Assembly (NCBI RefSeq): GCF_003056055.1
Contig: NZ_PYFP01000002.1
Span: 806,001 to 870,000, forward strand
DNA: 64,000 bases
Direction: 5' to 3'
From: Glaciimonas sp. PCH181
GTDB lineage: Bacteria; Pseudomonadota; Gammaproteobacteria; Burkholderiales; Burkholderiaceae_D
The stretch's first letter is position 1, and each line of letters opens with the position of its first letter. Under the pieces are notes generated by a model. The model worked only from the letters and a program-made list of their open reading frames with translations, searched no databases and was not told the DNA's origin. Position numbers and translations under genes: made by a program. This document shows positions 28,846-38,128 of this stretch, one piece after another.

Positions 28846-29544
28846 TTACTGTTTCAGTGCACCAAATACCTTGCCAATAATGGCACTTCCCGCGCCAACC
28901 GGATCGCGACGAATCGCCTTCTCTTCTTCCCCGATCATATAAAACAAACCATCCAGTGCACGTTGAGTGACGTAGCCCTCAACCGTGGCGGCCTGCCCTG
29001 GCACTAATCCTGTTTTACTGACCATGCCCATCGTTGCGTTATATTGTGCTGAGACGCCATTCTGGTCTGTAATTTTTTTCACTATCGGCAAAAATTTCAC
29101 TTCCAGAGGTGCCGCCGTTTTCTGCTTGAAAAAATCCGTCACCGATGTCTCACCGCCACTCAAAATATTTTTTGCGTCCGTGATCGACATCGATTTCACT
29201 GCATTCAATAGCAAAGGTTTAGCCAGTGGCACGGCGGATTCTGCCGCATGATTCATCGACAAAACCAAATCATCCAATTGCTGCCCTTTCCCTGTCATTC
29301 TCAAGAGCGGACGCGCCTGCTCCAACACGCCTGGTAATCCAATTTTTACTTTATCGTTATTCAAAAATCCATTTTCAACACCGAGTTTAGAGACCGCAAC
29401 AGTTGCACCTTTATCCAGTGCCGCCTTCAATCCAGAACTGGCATCCTGATTGCTCAAATCGGCTAAAGAAAATGCAAATGCAGTAGAAGAAATGAGAGCG
29501 CCGATCAAACCCAGACTACAAACGGGTTGGAAGTGAAATTTCAT
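28846..29544 (-). CDS. DUF4197 domain-containing exported protein
   Basis: 232 residues with a cleavable signal peptide (LIGALISSTAFAFS). The mature part matches the DUF4197 family pattern (SSGLKAALDKGATVAVSKLG, VTDFFKQKTAAPL, GLFYMIGEEEKAIRRDPVGAGSAIIGKVFG). The function is unknown; the family is found in the periplasm of Proteobacteria. AAGGAG precedes the ATG. It stands 57 bp after dgt and may be its last co-transcribed gene. Confidence 0.85.
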   Translation of the reverse strand: MKFHFQPVCSLGLIGALISSTAFAFSLADLSNQDASSGLKAALDKGATVAVSKLGVENGFLNNDKVKIGLPGVLEQARPLLRMTGKGQQLDDLVLSMNHAAESAVPLAKPLLLNAVKSMSITDAKNILSGGETSVTDFFKQKTAAPLEVKFLPIVKKITDQNGVSAQYNATMGMVSKTGLVPGQAATVEGYVTQRALDGLFYMIGEEEKAIRRDPVGAGSAIIGKVFGALKQ

Positions 29545-29601
29545 GGATGACTCCTTAAAAAAGTTGAATAACCCGCGTCTGAATTATCGCCACGGCAACA
29601 A

Positions 29602-30762
29602 TTACAGATGACCCTCATCGACCAGAAATAAACGTCGGTGTTCGCGGATGGCATAACGGTCGGTCATGCCGGCAATATAGTCGGCAACCTGTCGCGCTTG
29701 TAGTTGTGCGCCGTCTGGATGTTGCAAGGTTGATGGCGTTAATTGATAGTCCGGCGGCAGCAAATTCGGTTCACCCACAAAACAATCAAACAGCTCGACC
29801 ACAATGCGCCGCGCCTTAGCAGTCATGCGATTCACAAGATAATGACGATAAAGATTTTCGCGTAAAAAGCGCTTTAATGCAGCCGCCTCAGCCGCCATTG
29901 CATCCGAAAATGCGATTAGTGGCGCAGCATCTCGCACGTCTTCAACGGTTAACGGCGCAGCGGCCAAAATCCGTTGGCGTGAGGTGTCGATTAAATCGTT
30001 AATCAAAGCGTTAATCATTCGCCGCACTGTTTCATTGATAGCGCGTCGCCCACGTAATCCAAGAAACGTTTTTTCAACTTCATGGCTATGGCGCGCAAAG
30101 AAATCGATTTCCATCATTTGTTCGAGCGTCAATAATCCGGAACGCAGACCATCATCAATATCGTGATTATTGTAGGCAATTTCATCCGCCAAATTAGCAA
30201 CCTGCGCTTCCAGCGTCGGTTGTTTGCGCTGGATAAAGCGCTGCCCAATATCGCCTAGTTTTTTGGCATTGGCATTGGAACAATGTTTGAGTATGCCCTC
30301 GCGGGTTTCAAACATCAGATTCAAACCGTCGAATGCGCCATAGCGTTGCTCGAGCTTGTCGACCAGCCGCAAGCTTTGCAAGTTATGTTCGAAGCCACCA
30401 AAATTTGTCATACAGGCATTTAACGCGTCTTGCCCTGCATGCCCAAAGGGCGTATGCCCCAGATCATGCGCAAGTGAAATTGCCTCGACCAAATCTTCAT
30501 TCAATTGCAAATTACGGGCAATCGAACGCGCGATTTGCGCAACTTCTATGCTGTGAGTCAAACGTGTACGGAACAGATCGCCTTCATGATTGACGAATAC
30601 CTGCGTCTTATATTCAAGTCGGCGAAAAGCCGTGCAATGTACGATGCGATCCCGGTCGCGCTGAAATTGGGTCCGGGTATTGGGCGCATCTTCGTCGAAC
30701 AAGCGTCCTCGCGATGTCGCTGAATGGGCAGCATACGGGGCGAGGGACGCTTCTGTATTCAT
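29602..30762 (-). CDS. dgt: Deoxyguanosinetriphosphate triphosphohydrolase (dGTPase)
   Basis: 386-residue HD-domain dNTPase. The N-terminal [27 protein letters not shown] and [13 protein letters not shown] give the first metal His, [12 protein letters not shown] the HD pair, and [14 protein letters not shown] the last Asp. It hydrolyses dNTPs to deoxynucleoside and triphosphate. Its ATG overlaps the aroKB stop by one base (TAATG), matching the pilQ-aroK-aroB-dgt order of Burkholderiales. Confidence 0.95.
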   Translation of the reverse strand: MNTEASLAPYAAHSATSRGRLFDEDAPNTRTQFQRDRDRIVHCTAFRRLEYKTQVFVNHEGDLFRTRLTHSIEVAQIARSIARNLQLNEDLVEAISLAHDLGHTPFGHAGQDALNACMTNFGGFEHNLQSLRLVDKLEQRYGAFDGLNLMFETREGILKHCSNANAKKLGDIGQRFIQRKQPTLEAQVANLADEIAYNNHDIDDGLRSGLLTLEQMMEIDFFARHSHEVEKTFLGLRGRRAINETVRRMINALINDLIDTSRQRILAAAPLTVEDVRDAAPLIAFSDAMAAEAAALKRFLRENLYRHYLVNRMTAKARRIVVELFDCFVGEPNLLPPDYQLTPSTLQHPDGAQLQARQVADYIAGMTDRYAIREHRRLFLVDEGHL

Positions 30763-32546
30763 TATGGTTGTGGGGCAGATAAAGGTTGGATGGGTTCGGC
30801 TATGGTCGCCAGTATCGTTGCCAATAAGGCATCCTGAGGAGCGGTAGTAATTAATGATCCGCCTAGTTGTTTCATCAAAATAAATTTGATTTGTCCGCCT
30901 TCGTTTTTCTTGTCGATTTGCATCAACTCAAGCCAGCGAGCAGTACCCAGATCAGGTGCCACCGTCGGTAGACCGGCAGCCTGTATCAATGCGCTAACGC
31001 GGTCACGCGCCTGTGCATCAATATAACCAAGGCGATACGACAAGTCCGCCGCCATGATCATGCCGCAACCCACCGCCTCACCGTGCAGCCATACCCCGTA
31101 CCCAAGGCCGGATTCAATCGCATGGCCGAAAGTATGTCCAAAATTCAGGATCGCCCGCAAACCGCCTTCGCGCTCATCTTGTCGCACTACATCAGCCTTG
31201 ATTTCGCAGGAGCGCTGAATGGCATAGGCCAAAGCAGCGCCATCACGCGCCATCAATTTATCGATATTTGCTTCCAGCCAGTCAAAGAACACAGGATCGA
31301 TCACCGCGCCGTATTTAATCACTTCTGCCAGACCTGCGGATAATTCCCGCTCGGGCAATGTTTGCAATGTCAAAATGTCAGCAATGACTGCCTGTGGCTG
31401 GTAAAACGCGCCGATCATGTTTTTGCCAAGCGGATGATTAATACCGGTTTTCCCACCGACGGAAGAATCAACCTGCGCCAGTAAAGTCGTTGGGATTTGT
31501 ACGAAAGGTACGCCGCGCATATAGGCTGAAGCAGCGTAACCGGTCAGGTCACCAATGACGCCACCGCCCAGTGCGATCAGGGTTGTTTTTCGATCGCATT
31601 TTTCAGTCAGCAAACGATCAAAAATGACCATTAAGTTGGCCCAGTTTTTTTCCTCTTCTCCATCCGGCAAGATGATCTCGATCACCTTCTTCCCGGCGGC
31701 CAGTAAAGTAGCACGCAACATCCCCAGATATAACGGGGCGACAACAGTATTGGTAACAATGACAACATGTTTGCCGGAGATCAGGCGCGCAACGCGTTCG
31801 CTATCCGTTATCAACGCTTGCCCAATTTCTATTGGATAACTACGCTCACCCAATTCCACTCGCAGACTAATCGTTGATGTGAATGCTGTTGCGCCAAGCG
31901 GCGAATTGAATGGAGATTGCTGCGTCGGCTGGTTCTGCTGATTCATAGTAAATTTAATGGGAATGTGGTTGCTGCTCTGAGCAGACTCTTTTAGCGTATC
32001 CGTTGACGCATTGAAAGACGTATCGACAGGCGTCGGCGTCATATCTAATTGAGACAAAATACTGTGCACCAGAAATTGTACGTTAGGCCGTCCGGTATCG
32101 ACGATGATATCGGCAATTTCACGATAGAGCGGATCACGCTGACGCGTTAACTCTTCAAGTAATTTGCGGGGATCTGCAGTTTGCAATAAGGGCCGATTTT
32201 TATCGCGCCCGGTGCGTTGCAGAATATGATGGACACTAGCACGCAAATAAATAACAGTGCCACAACTTTTCAACGAAGCCCGATTATCCGGATTTAAGAT
32301 CGCCCCGCCACCAGTCGCCAGCACAATGTTCTGACGCGCAGTAATATCCCGGATAACTTCCGCTTCACGTTGGCGAAAACTGGGCTCGCCTTCAATCTCA
32401 AAAATCAGCGGAATCGAAGCGCCAGAACGCGCTTCGATTTCGTGGTCCGAGTCGATAAATAATTTATTTAATTTCTTCGCCAGAGCGCGGCCAACCGTAG
32501 TCTTGCCTGAACCCATCAGGCCGACCAGAATGATATTGCCTTTCAT
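30762..32546 (-). CDS. aroKB: Fused shikimate kinase / 3-dehydroquinate synthase
   Basis: One open frame of 594 residues joins AroK (residues ~1-170: Walker [26 protein letters not shown], lid [11 protein letters not shown]) to AroB (~225-594: [49 protein letters not shown], the metal-site region AEVIKYG and GHTFGHAIE, and WLHGEAV). The linker (~170-225) is polar, Ser/Thr/Gln-rich. An internal ATG at 31946 has no ribosome site, so a single polypeptide is more likely. In most relatives I know of, these are two genes. The start is the ATG at 32546. Confidence 0.93.
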   Translation of the reverse strand: MKGNIILVGLMGSGKTTVGRALAKKLNKLFIDSDHEIEARSGASIPLIFEIEGEPSFRQREAEVIRDITARQNIVLATGGGAILNPDNRASLKSCGTVIYLRASVHHILQRTGRDKNRPLLQTADPRKLLEELTRQRDPLYREIADIIVDTGRPNVQFLVHSILSQLDMTPTPVDTSFNASTDTLKESAQSSNHIPIKFTMNQQNQPTQQSPFNSPLGATAFTSTISLRVELGERSYPIEIGQALITDSERVARLISGKHVVIVTNTVVAPLYLGMLRATLLAAGKKVIEIILPDGEEEKNWANLMVIFDRLLTEKCDRKTTLIALGGGVIGDLTGYAASAYMRGVPFVQIPTTLLAQVDSSVGGKTGINHPLGKNMIGAFYQPQAVIADILTLQTLPERELSAGLAEVIKYGAVIDPVFFDWLEANIDKLMARDGAALAYAIQRSCEIKADVVRQDEREGGLRAILNFGHTFGHAIESGLGYGVWLHGEAVGCGMIMAADLSYRLGYIDAQARDRVSALIQAAGLPTVAPDLGTARWLELMQIDKKNEGGQIKFILMKQLGGSLITTAPQDALLATILATIAEPIQPLSAPQP

Positions 32547-32579
32547 GTACACCGACCCATTTCACCACTTAACCTTTTT

Positions 32580-32618
32580 CGCAAATACAGACACCGGCAG
32601 GTGACCGGCGTCTTTGCG
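32580..32618. repeat. Long imperfect hairpin between pilQ and aroKB
   Basis: CGCAAA (32580-32585) and GACACCGG (32590-32597) pair with CCGGCGTC (32605-32612) and TTTGCG (32613-32618), one arm with a G-T wobble and a 4-nt bulge. There is no clear T-tract, so it may be an mRNA stability or processing hairpin rather than a terminator. Confidence 0.45.
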
Positions 32619-32633
32619 ACTAGCAGCTAATGG

Positions 32634-34844
32634 CTAGCGTCCAGCGATCCGGTCTACAACAACTTTAGGTGTCAGAAAAATCAATAACTCAGTTCTTTTG
32701 TTAACAACTGCACTTTGTTTGAAAAGATAACCCAGAATCGGAATATCTCCAAGCAGTGGCACTTTATTAACATCATTAGAAATTGTCTGGGTGTAAATAC
32801 CGCCAATCACAACCGTTCCGCCATTTTCAACCTGAACCTGAGTTTGAACGTGTTTCGTATTGATTGATACACCGCCCGGCACCACCACGCCAACGCTGTC
32901 ATTGGTCACATCGACGGTCAAAATAACATTGCCATCCGGTGTAATTTGCGGCGTAACTTCCAGCTTCAGATTTGCCTTCTTGAATTCAACCGACGTTGCA
33001 CCACTGCTGGTAGCACTTTGATAAGGAATCTCTGTACCCTGCTCTATCAATGCTTTTTGCTGATCGGCAGTCACAACACGTGGACTCGAAATAATTTTTC
33101 CTTGTCCATCGGCTTCGAGCGCAGACAATTCGAGACTGATAAATTTAGACGCAGCGGAATTAAAAAGTGTCAGCGCAACCGAGCCTGCTGTTCCACTGGC
33201 AGGAGAGGCGGGTAAATTCACAGCGCTTTGGCCAAGAGTCGGCGCACCGCTTACTGATGCGACTTGCTGACCACCGGCGGCGACGTTGGCGCTGGTAAAG
33301 CCAAATCCAAGTTTAGCCCCGAGATTGCGACTAAATCCGTCATTCGCCTCGACCATCCGTGCCTCAATCAATACCTGGCGAGAGGCAATGTCGATTTTTG
33401 TGACCAGGGTACGAATATTTTCCAATACGGTTGGCGTATCGGTAATAAACAATTGATTCGTGCGTGGATCGATAACGGCACTGCCACGCTTCGACAAGAT
33501 GCTATTCTTTTTATCGCCGACAGTACTGCCATCATCATTGATGCCAAAGACTTTTTTGAATGCTTCTGCTTTTTGATAATTCAACTGAAACGATTCGGTC
33601 CGCAAAGGCTCGAGATCAGCAATTAACGCACGTTGTTCCAGCTCTAGCTTCTCTTTGGTGAGCAATTCGTCTTTCGGCGCAATCCAGACTACTGAACCAT
33701 TCTTGCGCATGTCCAGACCTTTGGCTTGCAGGACAATATCCAGCGCTTGATCCCATGGCACGTCTTTTAGGCGCAACGTCAAATTGCCACTAACGGTATC
33801 GCTGGTAATAATATTCAGCCCGGTAAAATCAGCAATTACCTGCAATACTGCGCGGACTTCGATATTTTGAAAATTCAGCGATAGCTTATCCCCACGATAA
33901 TTCTGTACACCTTGACCTAATTTATTGGGCTGCTCCTTGATTGGCTTGACCTCAATCACCAATTGGGAGTCGCTTTGATAGGCGCTGTGCTCCCACAGTC
34001 CTTTCGGTTCAATCACCATCCGGACATTTTCGCCCTGCTGCATAGTAGTGATGGTACGCACCGGTGTACCGAAATCACCCACATCTAGCTTGCGACGCAA
34101 CGTTGCCGGCAAACTTGTCTTAAGGAAATCAACCACAACCGATTGTCCTTGTTGACGCACGTTGACCACTACTTGCTTGCTTGGCAGGTCGATCACAATA
34201 CGGCCTTCGCCAGCGGTACCGCGACGGAAATCGATATCTCGTAGCGCTGGTTTGCTGTCTTGCGTATCTTTAGAGGAATAGGCTACCGCAGGTGGGTTGG
34301 GCGCAGCTACCGCAGATGTAAGAGCGGAATCAGAAGGAATCGGCGCAGGAGAAATAATCGGGGCACCCGCAGCACTGACAGCAGTGGCAACGCCACCCGA
34401 GCCATCAATCGTGACAACGACCGCGCTACCATCGATCGTCATAGCGTAATTGAGCGACCGCGAGAGATTGATGACCAGACGCGTACGATCATCATTCTGG
34501 GCGACAATAACATTGCGCACGTCGCCTAAACTGACATCTTGCATTGTCTTGCCGGTCGCATTCGCCATACCTGGAAAATCTAACGCGATACGGGCAGGAT
34601 TGATTATCGCAAACCCGGTCGGTAAGGCGGTCGGCGCATTTTTAAGATGTATCGTCACAATCGTATTGCTGCCTTGATGGTTCGCACTAATTGACGTAAT
34701 GGCATTCGTATCTGCCATTGCCGAATGTCCACACACGACCAACAAAACCAGTGCCGCCACCTTCAATACTCTGTGACGAATTATGTTCAGGCAGGCGAAT
34801 GGCGCTCTGAATACTGCCGTTGTTATCCCCTTTACTGCGCTCAT
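32634..34844 (-). CDS. pilQ: Type IV pilus secretin PilQ
   Basis: 736 residues. Signal peptide ending CGHSAMA, two AMIN domains (~45-145 and ~205-310), a secretin/TonB short N-terminal domain (LSLNFQNIEVRAVLQVIADFTGLNIITS), an N1 domain, and the secretin core (VLIEARMVEANDGFSRNLG through LLGDIPILGYLF). It forms the outer-membrane pore for the pilus. Its ATG overlaps the pilP stop (ATGA). Confidence 0.96.
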   Translation of the reverse strand: MSAVKGITTAVFRAPFACLNIIRHRVLKVAALVLLVVCGHSAMADTNAITSISANHQGSNTIVTIHLKNAPTALPTGFAIINPARIALDFPGMANATGKTMQDVSLGDVRNVIVAQNDDRTRLVINLSRSLNYAMTIDGSAVVVTIDGSGGVATAVSAAGAPIISPAPIPSDSALTSAVAAPNPPAVAYSSKDTQDSKPALRDIDFRRGTAGEGRIVIDLPSKQVVVNVRQQGQSVVVDFLKTSLPATLRRKLDVGDFGTPVRTITTMQQGENVRMVIEPKGLWEHSAYQSDSQLVIEVKPIKEQPNKLGQGVQNYRGDKLSLNFQNIEVRAVLQVIADFTGLNIITSDTVSGNLTLRLKDVPWDQALDIVLQAKGLDMRKNGSVVWIAPKDELLTKEKLELEQRALIADLEPLRTESFQLNYQKAEAFKKVFGINDDGSTVGDKKNSILSKRGSAVIDPRTNQLFITDTPTVLENIRTLVTKIDIASRQVLIEARMVEANDGFSRNLGAKLGFGFTSANVAAGGQQVASVSGAPTLGQSAVNLPASPASGTAGSVALTLFNSAASKFISLELSALEADGQGKIISSPRVVTADQQKALIEQGTEIPYQSATSSGATSVEFKKANLKLEVTPQITPDGNVILTVDVTNDSVGVVVPGGVSINTKHVQTQVQVENGGTVVIGGIYTQTISNDVNKVPLLGDIPILGYLFKQSAVVNKRTELLIFLTPKVVVDRIAGR

Positions 34845-35389
34845 TTTGTGCTCTCCTGCAATGCTAACTTGGCTTCACGCTCGACCCATTCGCCGGACGC
34901 ATCTTGTACGATTTCTTTCAAATTTACCTCGGTCTCGTTGATGCTCGTCACCATGCCGAAATTCTGACCGACATAGTTGCCGACTTTCACGGGAAATACC
35001 GTTTTATCGATTTGCAGCAACGCATAGCTCAAGCCAACTTTTTGTAAAGTACCGACCATCTTGACTGTATCCAGCGGATAGCTTTCCAAAGCTTCCCGTC
35101 GACGCTCAAGATTCGGCTTAAGACCGCTACCGTTCCCCTGCATTTTTGCCAATGCCACCAGAAGCTTGTTCGCATTAAACGGGTCAATGCTGGTTTTGCC
35201 GGCATAAGCAAAAGGAATAAATTTTTTCGGCTCTGTCAATTGCGGAATAAATACATGCGTATGGACTTTGACTTCCGTCATCCACTCTTTAATCTCTGTT
35301 TCATCGCTATTGCCACAACCAAATAAGGTGGAAACCAGCAATACAGTGGCGAAAATCCGGGCCAGCCGACCGATAGGAGGGGCAATCAT
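34841..35389 (-). CDS. pilP: Type IV pilus assembly lipoprotein PilP
   Basis: 182 residues. The lipobox LFGC (near residue 25) follows a short signal, and a beta-rich domain contains PLDTVKMVGTLQKVGLSYALLQID and VGNYVGQNFGMVTSINE, the PilP signature. It links the inner-membrane PilM/N/O complex to PilQ. It overlaps pilO and pilQ by 4 bases each. Confidence 0.94.
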   Translation of the reverse strand: MIAPPIGRLARIFATVLLVSTLFGCGNSDETEIKEWMTEVKVHTHVFIPQLTEPKKFIPFAYAGKTSIDPFNANKLLVALAKMQGNGSGLKPNLERRREALESYPLDTVKMVGTLQKVGLSYALLQIDKTVFPVKVGNYVGQNFGMVTSINETEVNLKEIVQDASGEWVEREAKLALQESTK

Positions 35390-36039
35390 TTTGCCTCCTT
35401 CGACTTACCATCATTGGCTTTACGTTGCGCTGCCACTTCCTCCGGATCAAGGTAACGGAAAGTTTTAGCGACCGCCTCCAATGTCAATGTGCCATCCTTG
35501 CCGGTACTCAGATTCATGTTATTCAGCGTGACGATACGTGGCAGATTGGCAATATCGCTGGTGAAGGAACCAACGTCGTGGTAACCGCCAGTGACTTTGA
35601 TATCGATGGGCAGCTCCGCGTAGTAATCTTTTACGACGACCTGGCCCGGCTTGAACAACTCAAACTGTAGTCCCCTGCCCAAACCCGCCTGATTAATATC
35701 AGATAACAATGCATCCATTTCAGCTTTGCTCGGCAATTGCTTTTCGAGGGTAATAACGTACTCGGCAACCTGCTTCTTTTGTTTGCGCAGACCATCCAAA
35801 TTAATCGCCTGCTGAATTTTGCTTTTATATTGGTCCTTCAGCTGTAACTCTTGTTGCTCACCAGCGACGAGATCGGTTTGCTGATCACTCCAATAAAAAA
35901 ACCAACCCAGAAACATCACTGCCAATAACACGCCAACCCCGCATAAGTTGCGAGGAATGGTCGGCCATTGACCAGGATGCCCGCTTAGCCCGCGAAACTG
36001 CGCATTAATTGCAGCATTCCACTGTTTCAAATCCGTCAT
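35386..36039 (-). CDS. pilO: Type IV pilus assembly protein PilO
   Basis: 217 residues with one membrane helix (LCGVGVLLAVMFLGWFFYW), a coiled-coil (~70-115) and a ferredoxin-like periplasmic domain (FKPGQVVVKDYYAELPIDIKVTGGYHDVGSFTSDIANLPRIV). It forms heterodimers with PilN in the alignment subcomplex. It lies 29 bp downstream of pilN. Confidence 0.94.
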   Translation of the reverse strand: MTDLKQWNAAINAQFRGLSGHPGQWPTIPRNLCGVGVLLAVMFLGWFFYWSDQQTDLVAGEQQELQLKDQYKSKIQQAINLDGLRKQKKQVAEYVITLEKQLPSKAEMDALLSDINQAGLGRGLQFELFKPGQVVVKDYYAELPIDIKVTGGYHDVGSFTSDIANLPRIVTLNNMNLSTGKDGTLTLEAVAKTFRYLDPEEVAAQRKANDGKSKEAK

Positions 36040-36068
36040 CGTGCATCTCTCATATCAATGCTGCGCTA

Positions 36069-36671
36069 TTACTTGGCGACTATTTTTTTGTCAGCCGTAT
36101 CGGGTACGTTGTCACTCGGACGTTTAATGCCAACGTTGACGGTGAAATCGAAAACCCGCTTAGTGTCGTTTCCGGTACCGATACTGGCCGCGCGAATTTC
36201 AATCAAGTCGGGACGCTCAAGCCAAGGCGAGTTATTACTAAGGTTGCGTAAGAGCTCAGAAACCCGCTCATTTGATTGCGCATAACCATTCAGAATAACG
36301 CGCTGACCATCTTGCTTAAAGTTACGCAAATAGATGCCTTCTGGCACCTGTTTCACCAATTCGTCCATCAAATACACAGGTTGGTTGCGATCACCTTGCA
36401 AGTTTTCAACAGCCTGCTGACGCGCTTTAAGAGAGGCGATATCCTGCCTTAGGCTGACAATTTCCTTGATTTCGCCATCCAGACGCACATTCTCTAGCTG
36501 AATAAAGTGATTTCGCGCATTTTGATTAGCAATACTGTGCGCAAAATAAGCGCCTAATAAAATCACTATCAACACACCGACAACGCCGGAAAATCCCAAC
36601 ATAGCGAAAAAGGCGGCACGCCGCTGCTTACGTTTTTCTTCGCGATGGGGTAGTAGATTGATCTTGATCAT
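36069..36671 (-). CDS. pilN: Type IV pilus assembly protein PilN
   Basis: 200 residues. The conserved N-terminus MIKINLLPHREEKRKQRR binds PilM; one membrane helix follows (~22-48), then a coiled-coil and a small periplasmic domain (VPEGIYLRNFKQDGQRVILNGYAQSNERVSELLRNL). It shares one base with the pilM stop (TGATG). Confidence 0.95.
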   Translation of the reverse strand: MIKINLLPHREEKRKQRRAAFFAMLGFSGVVGVLIVILLGAYFAHSIANQNARNHFIQLENVRLDGEIKEIVSLRQDIASLKARQQAVENLQGDRNQPVYLMDELVKQVPEGIYLRNFKQDGQRVILNGYAQSNERVSELLRNLSNNSPWLERPDLIEIRAASIGTGNDTKRVFDFTVNVGIKRPSDNVPDTADKKIVAK

Positions 36672-37756
36672 CAGCCAAATCTCCGCATTGCTAAGCCGCA
36701 GGCGACCAAATAAGAAGGCGCTTCAATTCGTAGATGCCGTTCACGCAAACTGGAGGCTAATTGCATCCCCGCGAATGGACTGACAACCGAAGTTGAAATT
36801 TTGGCGCGCCCGGCAACGGCTTCCACCATGCCGGGAATAATCGCGCAGCCGCCGGCCAAAAATAACTGATCGATACGCGTGTACGGAGTTGAAGTGAAGA
36901 AAAATTGAATCGCTCTGGACAGTTCAACAGCCGCGCTCTCCAAAAACGGATTCAGAACGTCTTGTTGATAGCTTTCCGGCAAGTCGCCAGTGCGTTTTTT
37001 GGCATCGGCTTCTTCATACGACAAACCATAGGCGCGCACAATGTCTTGCGTCAGCTGATGGCCGCCAAAAGGTTGCTCACGCTCATAGACAAGTTCGCCA
37101 TCCAGCAAAGCGGAAACGTAGGTACTTTGTGCACCAATTTGAAAGAGACCGATCATCTGGCCCTGTCCGGCTTGCGGTAATTGCGCGATGATGCGATTGA
37201 TCGCCCCGCGGGCGGCATAGGATTCTATATCCATAACGATCGGCTTCAAGCCTGCGGCTTCTGCTACAGCAACGCGATCTTCGACCTTTTCCTTACGGGT
37301 GGCGGCGAGCAAGACTTCCACGTCATCAGCAGAATTTGGTGCTTGTCCTAAGACAAAAAAATCAAGACTGACCTCATCCAGAGCAAACGGAATGTACTGG
37401 CTGGCTTCCGACTCTACCTGTAACTCAAGTTGGTCATCAGTCATACCGCCAGGCAAAATGATCTTTTTAGTAATGACCGATGCCGAGGGCATTCCCAAAG
37501 CCACGTTGCGTGTATTTGTACCGCTTTTTTTCCAAAGCCGCCGCACCACTTCCGATACTTGCTCGATATTTTCGATATTGCCGTCTACGACAGCGCCACG
37601 CGGCAGGGGCTCCGATGCATACCGTTCCAGCTTTAACTGATCGTTGCCTGCGTCTGATAATTCAACCAGCCTGACACTCGATGCACTGATATCGATCCCT
37701 ACCAGCGGTGGGTTCTTTTTACCAAATAATGATCCAAGATCTATTACCAAGAGCAT
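36671..37756 (-). CDS. pilM: Type IV pilus assembly ATPase-like protein PilM
   Basis: Actin-like cytoplasmic PilM (~361 residues). GIDISASSVRLVELSD opens the ATP-binding fold, VMDIESYAARGAINR and FLAGGCAIIPGMVEAV are the later motifs. It binds the PilN tail. GGAGAG overlaps the candidate ATGs at 37771 and 37756; a TTG at 37750 is also possible, so the start is not certain. It begins the pilMNOPQ operon and is divergent from mrcA, the usual arrangement. Confidence 0.93.
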   Translation of the reverse strand: MLLVIDLGSLFGKKNPPLVGIDISASSVRLVELSDAGNDQLKLERYASEPLPRGAVVDGNIENIEQVSEVVRRLWKKSGTNTRNVALGMPSASVITKKIILPGGMTDDQLELQVESEASQYIPFALDEVSLDFFVLGQAPNSADDVEVLLAATRKEKVEDRVAVAEAAGLKPIVMDIESYAARGAINRIIAQLPQAGQGQMIGLFQIGAQSTYVSALLDGELVYEREQPFGGHQLTQDIVRAYGLSYEEADAKKRTGDLPESYQQDVLNPFLESAAVELSRAIQFFFTSTPYTRIDQLFLAGGCAIIPGMVEAVAGRAKISTSVVSPFAGMQLASSLRERHLRIEAPSYLVACGLAMRRFG

Positions 37757-38128
37757 CTCTCCGGTGAGCATGTTTATGCGGGGAACATTTCGCTGATCAA
37801 ACAGCCTAAATTGCTATTCCGCCAGCCCAAATTATTAACAAAACATTCCTATTTTTTCTTTTACGATCACTCAGAAATCGTAACAACAATGACATGATGC
37901 TGCAAAGTAATTTACTTATAAACAACTATACCCTGCCGGATTGCCAATTTCGGTCACATCGTGGTAAATAAATGTCAATGTAATGCTTTTTGTCTATTTC
38001 TTGTATGAAATTTGCCACGAAGCTACAAATTTAAGTATATCGGCTAGTCTTGCAAGTTTTGTGCCCTCTTGTAGCTACAGTCCTGCCGTTATAATGCGAC
38101 GCATCATTACAGATACCTATACAAGCGA
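37757..38128. other. Divergent pilM/mrcA promoter region
   Basis: 372 bp, AT-rich, without a gene. It holds a promoter-like TATAAT for mrcA (separate entry) and must hold the pilM promoter on the other strand. I did not find a clear sigma-54 -24/-12 element. Confidence 0.5.
38067..38095 (+). promoter_or_regulatory. Candidate sigma-70 promoter of mrcA
   Basis: A perfect TATAAT at 38090-38095 with a weak -35 (TCTTGT at 38067-38072, 17-nt spacing). It would start transcription near 38102, about 27 nt before the mrcA ATG. Confidence 0.5.

Noticed and set aside
31946..31946. Internal start for a separate AroB
   Set aside because: The ATG is present but is preceded by AT-rich sequence with no Shine-Dalgarno, and the frame with aroK is continuous.
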